Below, one piece after another: positions 45,564 to 57,321 of a stretch of 64,000 nt of DNA. A model generated the notes under the pieces. That model had not been told where the DNA came from, did no database searches, and saw only the letters and a program-made list of their open reading frames with translations. Within the stretch, counting starts at the first letter, position 1. Each line of letters starts with the position of its first letter. The position numbers and the translations under genes were made by a program. Source of the stretch: Cryptomeria japonica (lineage: Eukaryota; Streptophyta; Pinopsida; Cupressales; Cupressaceae); NCBI RefSeq assembly GCF_030272615.1, contig NC_081413.1:22136501-22200500 (forward strand), in the 5' to 3' direction.

Positions 45564-47288
45564 ATGAGTTTTACAACAATAACCCCTACTTACACTATTC
45601 CCATTAGACGAAGCCTTAGAATTAAGTCTTTCCAAGGTTTAATTACTAAGGAGATGGAACCTAATTTGAATGGCCTTTTTAACAAGGACACGGCTAATTC
45701 CTCTAATCCTCTTAATGATGAAGAAGCTCTCCATGAGGTTTCTGTAGAACAACTTTTGAAATTGGATAACCAATTTGATGATTTTCGACAATGGATGTCT
45801 CAAGAATACCCCGATAGTCAAGCTCTTCCCTTAATTGAGGGTCTAAAACGTATGGTTCAAAATGATAAGAATGGAATTGATATTTTTCGTAGTATTGCAC
45901 ACATTTTTTATTCGAATGCGATGCCTATGAAGAGTTGTGCTGAAGCTTTAGGTTATACACAACCTCCTACTCAAGTCAACCATTCTATTCCTTTGACAAC
46001 TTCTATTGCTAGTATACCTACTTTTACAACAAACATAATGACTACTTCAATACAAGACATTCCACCTATGATCACCAGTCATGGGGGCAATCCTTCTTCT
46101 TCATTCATTCCTTCAATAAGTGTTCCTATTATATCTCCACAAATGAACATGGCGCAAGGGGGCAATTCATTTATCCATTCCATTCCTCCTTGTAGTGTTC
46201 CTTCTTTTCAATCATCTCCTATGACTAACTATCATAGTGTCCCGCCACCTTACTCTCAATCAATACCTTCTTTCAATAACATAATACCTCCATCACAATC
46301 TAACACGTCTAATATGAACTCTTCGACTGAAGCGACCATTAACAATCTTGCACAAACTGTCTCTTCTTTACAGCAACAAATTGCCTCTATGAATCAATCT
46401 AAGTTTAGTGTGCCCACATTTGATGTTGCGAGCCCACTTTCTCTTGACATTGTTCGAGCTATCCCCCCTAAGCATGTTGAAGTCCCACAATTGGAGCTTT
46501 ATAATGGTAAAGGTGATCCTCTAGCACATGTTAAGACCTTTCAAACAATATGTACTGATTTCGCTCATGACCAAAGGTTGCTTGCAAAACTGTTTACTAG
46601 AACATTAAGAGATAAGGCTCTACAATGGTATTGCTCATTGCCTTCCTATTCTATTACTTCTTTCCAACAACTTGCAAATGCTTTTATTCAATAATTTCAA
46701 AATAATATAAGTCCTAAAGTTACTTTGATTGATTTAATGCATTGTAAACAAGGTGTTAAAGAAAAAGTGACTGATTTCATTGGTAGATATAAGCATTTGT
46801 GTGCTCAAATTTCTTTTCCAGTGCCTGACAATGATATTCAAAGAATCTTTATTTCTAATCTACAAAAAGATATTAGAGAAAAACTTCTGTTTTCTGAGTT
46901 TACTTCTTTCCCACAGTTGTGTGCAACTCTTCACAATTATCAACTGACTGTGAGTCAAATGGAACAAGCAAATCCTATGGGTCCAAGTGATAAGGGTGAT
47001 AGTAGTCAACAACCATTTGGGAAGTTTAAACCGAACAGAGAGTCCATTAAGTTCAATGAAAACATCATCAACAACAATGTGAATGCAGCATCAGGTGTGC
47101 CTCCTATTTCTAAGTTTTTCAAGAAAGAAAGAAAGTTTACTCCTTTGAATAAATCATTGCATAGTATTATGAATAAGTTATTGGAACAAAATGTGCTTAC
47201 TCTTCCTCCTATAAGGCAAATAGATCCTGGAAAGATTAATTCACCCTATTTTGATAACATCTTTTTGTCAATTTCATCGTCAACCTAG
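45564..47288 (+). pseudogene. Gag of the gag-only element
   Basis: Starts at ATG 45564 (MSFTTITPTYTIPIRRSLRIK). Residues 1-130 are acidic; about 140-255 is a low-complexity Pro/Ser/Thr/Asn region; about 258-280 is a likely coiled coil (INNLAQTVSSLQQQIASM); then the retrotransposon Gag domain (VPQLELYNGKGDPLAHV, LRDKALQWYCSLP, and, past a stop, VTDFIGRYKHLCAQISFP). One TAA (46692, CAA type) interrupts it; the frame is then open to 47288. So only one lesion separates it from a 574-codon frame. The knuckle lies in the next frame. Confidence 0.9.
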
Positions 47289-48975
47289 GCATGATACTGA
47301 AAAATGTTTTTCTTTAAAGGGTAAAATTCAAGATTTGATTGATAATAATACTATCTTTGTTTCAGGTGTGAATGATAAAGGCAACACATCTGTAGTTCCT
47401 CCTAACCAAAATCTTAAGATTTTTACTGATCCATTACCTTCTCATACCTCTAATGTGATTGAGACTAATGATTCCTCTTTCTCACCTAATAGTCTTGTGT
47501 CTATGACTCCGAATGTGATTAACTTTGTAGAGCAGCAGAAAATCCCTAGAGAACCTTCCATCACATTTGATTCCAGTGAAACTATCAGGGCACCTAATGG
47601 TCCTCTATATATAGTTGCAAAAGTCAAGAATACACCTTGTCATGGAGTGCTTATTGATCCTTCTTGTATGGTTAATGTCATTACTAAAGAATTTCTTTTT
47701 ACTTTGCAATTGAATCAAGTGATCTATGACAAAACAAATGTGGTTGTGAAACTATTTGATGCATTTTCTTCTCCTGCAATTGGTTCTATTACCTTACCTA
47801 TTGAGGTCCATAACAAATCCCTTGATGTGAGCTTTGCTATTATTCCATCGTCCGAACAATTTCGTGTGAAGCTAGGCTATCCTTGGCTATCTTCCATGAA
47901 AGCTATTGCTTCTCCTATTCACAAGTGTTTGAAATTTCCCCATAATGGTGAAATTGTTACTGTCAATCATAGTCTCTTCAAACCAGCTGAAAGAACTTCT
48001 AGCGTTCCTATTGATTATTTTTGGCCTAAACAATTCCAATCTCTTCCACCGCAAAGTGATCATCTTTTCAAATCTTATCAAAAGTGGAAAAAAGATATGA
48101 TCCTATCTCTAAGTGAACCTAGAACACCCAAACTTGATATTCCTATCATTCTTGAGAAGGAAGTTCTTCCTTTGAAAGATAAAACTAATGTCTTTCCTCA
48201 AGAAGATTCCCAACCCATCCCTGTGGATGTGACTATGTCTATGTCTAATAAACTTTCTAAAGGTAGACCTATACCTCCTCGTCATGATGGACTTGGTCTC
48301 CTTCCTAAACCAGACATTCCTCCTTTATATGGAGCAGTTCCTCCTCCTTCCTCTTATAGAGAGAAGAGACCTTCCTCTTCTCCTATTATCCAGCCTAAGA
48401 GACCACAACCTAAACACCCAAGTGATAAGGATGAGAACATTCCTCCTCCTCAATCTTCTCAACTTCCTACTAAGACTAGACGAAATCGTTCTGCACGTGA
48501 ACGCCAATGAAAGCGTCATCTTAGAGCTTGTGCAACTACTTCTCAAACTTTGCAATCCCTAAAGACACCTTTAGCTCATATTATTCCATTTTCTCCTCAG
48601 CCGAAAATTGAGCCAAAATCTCCTAAACATAAGATGCATGATGGTCTTGATCCTGTGCGAGTTAAAGATCCTATTTTTATAAATCTTGATGATGATATAG
48701 ATGAAAATGTTATTCATGATGAAAATGTTACTTCTCTTTCTTCTGATAGTGAATATGAATATGTTGATGTCGATAACCATTTATCTAACGAATTTTCTAA
48801 AGCACTTATCCTAGCTCCTAGACAAGAACAACGTGGCTTGGAACATGAACATAGCCCTTGTTTGGATATTGTGATAGCTCCATCTGCTATGTTGGATGTT
48901 CCTCCTCTAGCATGTTCCCTGCCTTCCCGAAATATTCATCAACAAGATCGGGGGGTCGATGATGTGCTAGACTAG
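47251..48975 (+). pseudogene. Zinc knuckle and aspartic-protease-like region of the gag-only element
   Basis: The frame overlaps Gag by 38 bases in the +1 register, meeting at a T-run (ATCTTTTTG, about 47262-47270). It begins with CQFHRQPRHDTEKC, a Tat-type knuckle, and near residue 115 has GPLYIVAKVKN and VLIDPSCMVNVITKEF, a retropepsin-like site with DPS in place of DGS/DSG, then GYPWLSSMKAIASPIHKCLKFP, the closing block of Tat proteases. A Pro-rich tail follows. A TGA at 48508 (CGA type) splits it; the frame continues to 48975. No polymerase follows. Confidence 0.87.
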
Positions 48976-49730
48976 TTTCATTAGCATAGCAGACTCTCTC
49001 CTCCTCTCTTGATCTCTTTTGTAACTTCTTCTATGTGTTATTCTCATTCTTCTATTTGTTGTCCTTAGTGTTGTCTACTTGAGGACGATGCAAAGCATTG
49101 AGATCTCTTTTGGTCTCTCTCATGTTGACTCAAAAGACACATGTGTTCCCTTCTTCTAGGTGACCTTCCTTGATTGGGGAATGAAGAACAATTATGCATA
49201 CATACATATGATATACATGAATTATCATAACAGCATACTGACCCCAAGGAAAGCGAAGCCACCTCGTGCTTTGTGTTTTGTGTCTATTATCCTTGGGCTT
49301 ATCTCACACTTGGGGGCTAAATCCTTGTGATAACGTGCTCCTTTCCCTTCTCATTTCCTATATGTATCACTAACTTAAAGCAATCACCCCCAATGAGGCA
49401 TGTGTGATAGCTTTAATGTAGGGGGGCATATACCCCGTTCATATCTCTTCAAGATACTTGAAAATTTCTTGGCAAATTTAGCTTTGCCTTGAAAATTTTT
49501 GATATTTTTCTTGCATGACTCATAGTGAGGGAACCTTACTACTGACAGTCATGGTTCTCCCTCATGATCTTCCCTTTTACTTTGTCAATCAAAGTTGTAA
49601 GATCCTTAGTCCACTGGAGGCTTGGTGTATCTTGCCTCCTTGACGTGGTGAAATTCTTTCAATGTTGTTTCCTTGTACTTTATCGGAAGTATGGGCATAC
49701 GCTTATACTCAAGCTAAAGTGGGGGCTAAA
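48976..49730 (+). other. 3' untranslated region and polypurine tract of the gag-only element
   Basis: Non-coding. Ends with AAAGTGGGGGCTAAA (49716-49730) directly before the LTR start; an earlier GGGGGGC run at about 49421-49427 and CTTGGGGGCTAAA at 49307-49319 resemble the tract. Confidence 0.8.
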
Positions 49731-50984
49731 TGTAGCATCCTAAAATTGTGACACTTGCAATTTTGACTGCATTTGGGTCTTCATGATGGCGATGCAATGT
49801 TGAACCTGAATGGAGACCCCGAAACCCATTTGTGACATCAAAAACTGCATATTTCTGCACCTTGGCCTGATCCTCCTTGCACCCTGCTATCCCAGGAGGT
49901 GGGACCATGGCGCCTAGTGCCTTGGTCCCCTAGGACCATGGTGCCCAGCACCTTGGTCCCCTAGGACCATGGTGCCCAACGCACTGGTCCCTGACCCTAT
50001 TTTGGGCCCGGTCTCTTGTTGGGCATCGGGTCTTTAAGTTTGCAATTCGAAAAATAATGTTCCTATGTTGGCCTAAGGTCGGAAAGTCAGTCTCCTAACC
50101 CTAATTGACAAGAATATAAACTACATTTCCCCTCCCAAAAAGAGGTAGGAAAAAAGGTGGTAGTAGCAAGAGGCGGAAGCGATATTCAAACATTCAAACA
50201 TTCAAGCATTCGAGCATTCCTTCAAGCAATTGAGCATTCTAAGTCTCCATTCAAGGCTAAGTGTTACATTCAAGGCAAGGATTCAACCATTGAAGAGGAG
50301 ATCACCTACAACATACAACATACAACATTGTTACACCTTCGCATGTAAGAATACAAACATTCTTACAACAAGGTATCAGTACTTGTTTACATTACAAACA
50401 TTTACAATTACAGCATTCTCATTTCTTACTTAATTCCAAAACTGGGGTTTGACCTAAAGGCAAACCCCTAATCCCTAACCCCCCAATCATCCTCTCTTTT
50501 CTGTGTGTAGGTTGCAGGTACGCAGCTGTAATTGAAGATCCGGAGTCCTTGTGCAGAGACAAACAGATCCCCCTTCGTTTCGCGGATTTTTCAGAGGACC
50601 GTGTGCACCCTGGGCGCCATCGTCCCGTCAACTTTCGCTCAAATTTGCAGGACAACATCGTCTCGAGATTTTACTGCTAATTTCAGGTCCGTAGCTTCAT
50701 CCTGTGTCTCTATCTTTGTTTATAAGCGAATCTTTCCTACTTCACATGTACTCCTAGTTCAATCCTTCTATCTAGATTCTTTACAAAAGAGGGTATCCTT
50801 GTTGTCTCAACCCTTGAAACTCATTTAGAATTCAATCTTTCATTGTGTGGGATTGGATCTTGTGAGTTTCAACCCCTCTCTTGAATGTAAAGTCTCTCCT
50901 AAGTGAAAACCGTCAACCCTAGTGACCTCCTTTCTCTCTCCTTGGAGTGTGGGGAACACCTAGGGTTCGATTTTCCGCTTTACA
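49731..50984 (+). repeat. 3' LTR of the gag-only element (1254 bases)
   Basis: TGTAGCATCC...CTTTACA, equal in length to the left copy; carries the same triple 31-base repeat at 49902-49994. Followed by CTCAT (50985-50989). Confidence 0.94.
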
Positions 50985-50989
50985 CTCAT

Positions 50990-52222
50990 TAAGTTATGTT
51001 TAAGCCTAGGAAGAAAATACACATCTGAAATATACTTTTTCTCCCCCTTTTTTGTTAGAATGTTGACACTTCCTTTACCCATTACTGAAACTTTGTTGTC
51101 ATTCCCCAATGTTACATCTGATTTTACACTCTCATCCAAACTAAAAAACATTTCCAAATTTCCAATCATATGATTGCTACAGCTCGAATCTAAAAACCAT
51201 ATATCTTTCTCACTTTCTTGTGCAACATTGCAAGCTATGAACATGCTATCCTGACTTTGGTTTTCTTTGGTGAATTTTTTTTTTTTTTTGTCTAGAATCA
51301 TATTGCTTCTTTCTACATTCATTTATATTAATGCCCAAATTTCTTTCAATAATGACATTGGATTGAGGATTTGTCATACCTTTAGTTTTGGGGCTAATTT
51401 TGAGTTGATGTTTGATAGTTGCCTCTTCATTTGAGTTTGATGGGCTGCTACCTCTTCCACTTGAGTTTGATGGGCTGCCTCTTCCACCTCTATATGAATT
51501 TCTTCCTCTACCTCTGATATTTCTTCTTCCTCTACCTTTACCATGGCTGATTGAAACTTGTATCTTGAATGCATGCTCCAAATTTGAATTTTTTGACTCT
51601 CTCAGTCTATTCTCATGACAAATGAGTGAAGCATGAAGCTCATCCACTGAAAATTATGAGAGATTATTTGTCTCTTCTATGGCCACCAAAATAGATTTAA
51701 ATCTTGTAGGCAAACTTCTCAAAATCTTTTCAACCACTCTTCTTTCTTCAAGGTTTTCACCATGACATCTAATTTGGTTTACCAATCCAATGATTTGAGT
51801 GAAAAATAAGTCTATTGAATCTGATTCTTTCATGTAGATGGTCTCAAAATCCCTTCTTAACATTTGCAACTTAGCTGTTTTTACCTTTTCCATTCCTTGA
51901 TAGATTGTTTGAAGAATGTCCCATGCTTGCTTGGACTTTGTTGGTGTTTGAATCCTTGGAAAAATGCTTTCATTCACTCCTTCAAAGATGAAGAAAAGGG
52001 CTTTTGAATCTTTCTTTTTGAATTCCTTCAATAAGTCTTTCTCTTCTTTAGTTAATGCATTATATGTTATTGCATCTACTGGTTCTTGGTAGCCATTTTT
52101 AACAAATTTCATAAATCTTGTGCACAAAATAATGCCTTCATTGTTATTGTCCAATAATCATAATTTTTCCCATTAAACTGTGGGATTTGTGGATTTGTCA
52201 AACTTGTGCTTGGAGTTGCCAT
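50990..52222 (-). pseudogene. Copia-2 Gag and protease, unit 1
   Basis: Starts at ATG 52222 like unit 2 but is shifted by a one-base deletion near 52113. Frames 51654-52154, 51246-51647 and 50960-51322 cover UBN2-type Gag (AWDILQTIYQGMEKVKTAKLQML, SIDLFFTQIIGLVNQIRCHG), an Arg/Gly-rich tail (GRGRRNIRGRGRNSYRGG) and the protease FLDSSCSNHMIGN, where the active-site DSG is DSS. The protease end is cut by the gag-only insertion. Confidence 0.88.
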
Positions 52223-52293
52223 TAAAGACTGTGAAAAACCCTTCTATCTCTTTGAAAAACATTCTCAATCAGTTCACCCAATAACCTTTAACC

Positions 52294-52311
52294 TTCAACT
52301 CTAATACCACT
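52294..52311 (-). other. Primer binding site of copia-2, unit 1
   Basis: On minus TGGTATTAGAGTTGAAGG, close to the iMet site, beside the LTR. Confidence 0.8.
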
Positions 52312-52313
52312 AA

Positions 52314-52886
52314 TGGACAGAGAGGTAGAAGATAAAAAACAAACACAAAAATACCAATGATAAAATAAAAATGCATTTACAACATCATGTATTCATATGT
52401 ATATTTCATGACAAAACCAAATGAAAGAGGAGCTGCATTTTCTGATTATACTCAAAATACAAAAACATAATACTCTGTTTTTCAACCATAAACCCTGTTT
52501 TTAGCTTGTTATTTTCTTGTAAATACATTAGCAGCAGCACACTCTGTTTTGTTATATCTTTTTTTAAAGAAGACTACATTTATGTTGCAACACCCAAGGA
52601 CAACTCTCTACACACTTCTATTCATACCTAACAAAAATAAAACTTAAAGACTTCCCTTCATTCGTATGTCAAAGAAAAGTAATTAAAAGAAAACTTACAA
52701 CACTAAATCCAGTTGACAGTATGCAAAATCTGGAAGTAAAGATTTTACTATATAAAAATATCTACTCAAATCCATCCTGTAACATGGAAGGCCATAGTAA
52801 GAGATGATGGAGAGTAAATGTTTGTAGAAATGTGCTACGATGGAGTCAGAGAAGTAAATATGAGTAGTTGGTGATTAACTCCAACA
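52314..52886 (-). repeat. 5' LTR of copia-2, unit 1 (573 bases)
   Basis: On plus TGGACAG...CTCCAACA. Same length as the unit 2 LTR (62836-63408). Its outer end meets the unknown gene at 52887. Confidence 0.92.
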
Positions 52887-54484
52887 AGTTTGGAGTCTTA
52901 CATCTTGTATTTTGGTTCAACCTAACAATGCTAGTATCATTGGCTATTCTTGTCCTGGTTTTGATTTTTGCTGCTCTAGCTAGTGTTAGTATTCGTAAAA
53001 CTTGCTCCCACAAAATAACCATCATAATTTTTGTTCAAAATTTGAGTACGCAGTTTGAATGGGAAAATGTTGAAGAACAAACAAGTCAGTCATTATTTGT
53101 AGCTCGGACTGCCGATCCTCAATATGTAGTGGTCATATCAATTCTCACCTCATCCATAGCTTTCCTCATAGCAATGGAATTTTGATTTTTGAAAGCCTAC
53201 TCTTTACTACATATTAAGAACTTGCTGACACATTTTTGGACATTTGGTTTGTGCCTTATTGCATGCTGATTGTCATGGGCTCACTTATCATATACTGGAG
53301 ATGCATCACAGGAACGGTTTTCTACCCAAAAAAAATCAATTGGAAACTATCCAACCTAGTATAATTTTTTCAGATAGAGAGTTTTCGGAAAAGCCATTTG
53401 CTTGACTTTATAGATAGCTTCGATACTACTGGAGAAAGTGGTGACAGGTCCTTGGAAAATTTAATAATGAGGTTGTGCACCAAAATGAGATTTCATAAAT
53501 TACTTTATGTGCTTCATTACCTTCAGAAATTTTCCATCTTGCTGAGCAAAATTTTTGGTTATTTGCACAACTGGTTTTCTCAAACAAATATCTGGCCAAG
53601 CTTCTTATAGGTTCAACATATCATGAGTTCTGAAATCTGTCTAGAAATAAGAGCCACAGAGAAATTCTACTGGGGATTGGATCTAACTTTGAAAATATTT
53701 CAGGTCATTGGTAGTCATGTAGGGTGAAAGTCCGACTGGAATATGGATGGCCAACAAACAATCCATACGGGAAGTAAAGGATCAAATGAAGAAAGGGGAC
53801 GAAGAAGGGAAAGATTGCAATGATATGATAATTTTGTTAAAGAACAATTGTTCACCAGATTTTTGTGATGAAAGATGTGTGAGGCTTGAGATTGGTCCTC
53901 ATATTAGATTGGAGGCAGAAATGGAGTTGGATGTGGTAAGGGAGTTGAATATGCGGAAGTGTTCTTGGAAGATGGCAGTGGTCTCCATAATTGCTGTCAT
54001 CATTGAAATGTCCTCATTTATTCAGGATCAAGTTGTTGCTGAAAATATGGTGAATGCAGTTATGAAAGCTTGCTCTCAAGCGTGGAATATCATGGACATA
54101 ATTGAAATATCTGGTGGTCAAGCAGTTTAACTCAGTAAAGCAGAAAATAATGCCTTCCAGAGCCTACAAAAGGAACGTAAATGGCTTGATTACAATCTTC
54201 CAACCAGCAGGTCCGTTGGGAGGACACCTATAGAAGCCATGAAGAGTATTTTTAAGAAAGGAAAACAAATAGCTGATCAGTACTAGTCAAGAAAATGGAG
54301 TGAAACACTAGCAGGATGCTCCTTATATATGTTAGGAGTACACTTCAATGATGAGTTCACGAATGTAGTGGTAATCGTCAATAAATTGAAGGGAATGTAA
54401 GCATATGTGATAGCATCTTGCACAGTAAAAGCAGTGGGTGTGATAATGGAGGATTGTGATAGCATCTTGCACAATAAAAGCAGT
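52887..54484 (+). pseudogene. Decayed gene of unknown function with N-terminal membrane segments, unit 1
   Basis: Plus-strand reading from 52887 is coding-like over about 1.4 kb. Near the start are hydrophobic segments LVSLAILVLVLIFAALASV, YVVVISILTSSIAFLI and CMLIVMGSLIIYW; then LLDFIDSFDTTGESGDRSLE, MRFHKLLYVLHYLQKF, ATEKFYWGLDLTLKIFQVIGSHVG; after a frame change at about 53722, IWMANKQSIREVKDQM, CDERCVRLEIGPHIRLEAEMELD and, past stops, SRSVGRTPIEAMKSIFKKGK. Lesions: TAA at 53214, CAA-to-TAA at 53360, TAG at 53608, a frameshift, TAA at 54128, TAG at 54285. I recognise no family. It is not copia-2 or Tat sequence. Copia-2 cuts off its N-terminus. Confidence 0.65.
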
Positions 54485-54493
54485 GGATGTGAT
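54406..54493 (+). repeat. 39-base direct repeat at the duplication junction
   Basis: Copies at 54406-54444 and 54455-54493 start TGTGATAGCATCTTGCAC and differ at two positions. The second ends within two bases of where Tat sequence begins (54492). Confidence 0.9.
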
Positions 54494-55271
54494 TCCTTTG
54501 GGTAGACTTGAGAACCATTCTATGGCATGACGCCCTAAACTCCTTGGGAGAAGGCACATGAGGTACGTTTGATCATGCATGAACTCCATACAAGAGGCAC
54601 AAAACTCTCTGACATGATCTTGAGGATCTGAGGTACCATCATATTTGTCAAATTTTGGGATCTCAACTCGTGAAGGAAATAGAGACATGTAAAGGTTTTT
54701 GTCAAATGGGAATGGGCATATTGTGTCCAGAGAATATTGTTTTGCCGTTTTATCTTTGTCTTCTATTCTTGTGACCACAATTTGTAATATTTGCATTTGT
54801 TTGCTTGTTTTTCTTCATGGCGTCTCTTCCTCTTTAGCGACGAGGGCCTCCACATTATAACCATAAGGAGTTTGGCGCCTTGCTTTGCTAATTCTAGGAA
54901 ATGGTATTCTTTTTCCCTAGCCATGATGACCTTCATCATTTTTTGGAACTCTTTATCATTCTGACATCTATGTACTTCGGCTTCAAGAGGTTCAGGAAGC
55001 TCAGATTTAGTTGATGAGGAACCACTATCAGTGGCATGATTGCTGAAGTCTTCATGAGTATCTCGTTTACTAGCTTCTCTTTCTTGCCTTTCTCCAGACA
55101 TGGTGGGAGATAGGGGCTGACCAAAGATTGGTAAATCATAAACTGGTATTTGTGACAAGGATGGTTTACTTTGAAAGGGGTTTTATTTGAAGAATGGATT
55201 GTCGCTTGATGAAAAGGGTGTTTCTTTTGCTTTGTCTGTTTTGTTACGAGAGCTTTTGGTTTGAACGGGCA
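54492..55271 (-). pseudogene. Tat-D Gag, N-terminal part
   Basis: Reads as in Tat-C: MPVQTKSSRNK start at 55271, Pro/Ser-rich region (54763-55158), and capsid FPSRVEIPKFDKYDGTSDPQDHV and CLLPRSLGRHAIEWFSSLPKG in frame 54332-54796, which then runs across the junction into unrelated sequence. Frames are broken by a stop (AAT-to-AAA region near 55186) and a shift. Gag is cut in the capsid. Confidence 0.87.
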
Positions 55272-57320
55272 TTTGTAACCGACAAGACTGAGAGCGAGAT
55301 ATGTTACAGAAGTCAAGATCAAATTGTAGCTAGTAGTTCATTTAACATAGTGATTGAGAGATGTAACTAAGATCTGGTCTAGTTTCAAGAATGATCTATC
55401 CTATGTAAGATGTTATCTAAGTTAACTTAGGTTTGAAAAGACGTTTGTTTGAACTAGCTTACAGATGATCGACAAAATTGTGCAATGCAACGACAGAGGT
55501 ACACTATCAAGGTTGTTTATGTTCAAGATGATGATAACTAGTTTTAGGCTCGTTGTAGACTATTCTGGACAGGTTTGACTGTTCTGGACTGGCGAAATCT
55601 GAGACTCATACGATAGAATTTCTGAGACCGTATGGCAGTATAACAAGTTCACGATGACAACAGTTATGTTTCGTACGAGTTGCTGCCTAGTACTGTACGA
55701 CAAATGGATAGGTCTTGAACGACAAAGAATTCAGTGTCTGTCTCGTACGACACAAGATTTAGCTTTAAATGATAGACTGTTGGGTTTCGTACGATAGAAG
55801 ATTAGCTTCATGTGACAAATTAGCAGACTTGTACGACACAAAATATGGTGCAGGATGACAAATGATTAGGCTCGTACGAATGTTAACAGGATAGAGACAA
55901 AAATTCTTAGTTTTTCAATGGCTGGGTATGACCAATTCTGAGATGGACTGATTTTTGACTAGCATAGACTAGTTTGTGACACAGACAGAGTTTTGATCAT
56001 TGAGTTTGTTGATTTGTTTTCTTCGATTTTAGTATTCCAGTTTTAGTTTCAGGGATGAAAATACAGAAAACACGTAGTATGGATAGTAACTCTAATCACA
56101 ACATGCAAACCCTATGGAAGTTGGCTTAGAGAAGAAAACCTTTGCTTGCTGACTTAGGTACACAACCAATAGCTAATCAGAATATGGTCACTGAATCTTG
56201 CGCAATGGATTCTCAATGCTATATTAGCTGACTCCAAATGCTAATGGGGGCATGATATGGCAAGTGTCTTGGGAGAGTTACTATCTCTCTTGCACAAAGA
56301 TTATCAACCTTTCGGAGATGAATCAGCTAGCTTCTAATTTTAATTGGATCTAGTAAGGGTTTCATTCGGTGCATTGAGGTATAAACTCAAATAAGAGGTC
56401 TCTCGTCCTTGAAAACCAAGGTTCAATATACCCGAAGGTATTGAGGAGAGATATTCTCAAGCACTGTCGTTGACTTGATTTTCATCAAATCACTTTTATT
56501 TTATAGTGGGTTGGAGTACTTGGTGTTTAGTCATTCCCATTTAGTTCGTTCCCCTCACACTGACTGTAATGTCTTTAAGAGTTTTTCAAGCCCTCGAGAG
56601 GGCAGGCCTACTAAATATGTACAAATCTCAAACAAAGAAAAAGGCTCAAGGGTCTAGATTTCTTATTGTCTTAGAAAGACAAGAGCATACTCTCCTACCT
56701 CTTAGAATTTTCCAAAAAAATACAAAAGACAGATTTGTTTATTACCCAGATAGCAAGTTAGGTGCCTAAAAATTAAAGAATACATAATGTTTGATTGATT
56801 TCTCTTTAGGCAACCTGTAGAAACAATGCATCAGTAGTCATGTTGTTTTTATTCTTTGATAGGCGTATGTTTGATTGATAAATTCTTTGACAAGCGTCCT
56901 GCAAGAAACTGGTTAGGCTGTGAAAATACTTGGCAGACAAAAGACAATTCAGGTTTAGCGTCAGCATAATCAAAATTTAATTCAAGAAAAACCCTCAAAA
57001 ATAATTTGTTTTTAATCTAGCAAAAAACATAATCATACAACAATTCTCAGAAAATGGATTGACAGAAAACTTTTATCATACGAGTCAGAAATCAATACAG
57101 AATGACAAAAGATAACAGAAGCAGTATGTTGTACGAGTCCATATTCTGATTCATACGACAATTTATAGGATATAATATTGTGTCGTACGATAAACTGTAG
57201 ACTATAATATAATATCGTAGGATGCAATGAAACTGCTCGTACGATTTTTCGCAGAGACTGTACAAATGAAACCTGCAGGATAAAAAGAATGATTCTAAGG
57301 CCGAAAAAGTAGTTTTTTGC
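55272..57320 (-). other. Tat-D 5' leader with TCGTACGA-like palindromes
   Basis: Unit 2 copy of the leader. Several palindromes kept here are mutated in unit 1 and the reverse (TTTCGTACGAGTT at about 55669 versus TTTCTTATGAGTT in unit 1), so the intact 8-mer is likely ancestral. Confidence 0.8.
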
Positions 57321-57321
57321 C

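Larger units (their letters stand above)
43124..50984 (+). mobile_element. Gag-protease-only LTR element (non-autonomous, TR-GAG-like)
   Basis: Two LTRs of exactly 1254 bases (43124-44377, 49731-50984), a primer site, a purine tract and a perfect 5-base target duplication define a complete element of 7861 bases. The interior of 5.35 kb codes only for Gag and an aspartic-protease-like region (45564-48975). No RT, RNase H or integrase residues are seen on either strand. It must have moved with enzymes from another element, probably a Tat-like one by the Gag knuckle and protease context. LTRs differ by about 7 in 205 bases in one stretch. Confidence 0.93.
39967..52886 (-). mobile_element. Copia-2, unit 1 copy (Ty1/copia), interrupted
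   Basis: Minus-strand order: 5' LTR (52314-52886), primer site, gag, protease, integrase, RT, RNase H, polypurine tract, 3' LTR remnant (39967-40139). The gag-only element lies between protease and integrase. Apart from that it equals the unit 2 copy at 58354-63408. Confidence 0.93.
36104..54491. repeat. Segmental duplication, unit 1
   Basis: Matches 54492-64000 in order and orientation: Tat Gag and leader, Tat 5' LTR, copia-2, unknown gene. About 7 differences in 218 bases were counted between 36541-36757 and the equivalent in unit 2. Unit 1 is longer because of the 7.86-kb element at 43124-50984. Confidence 0.93.
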
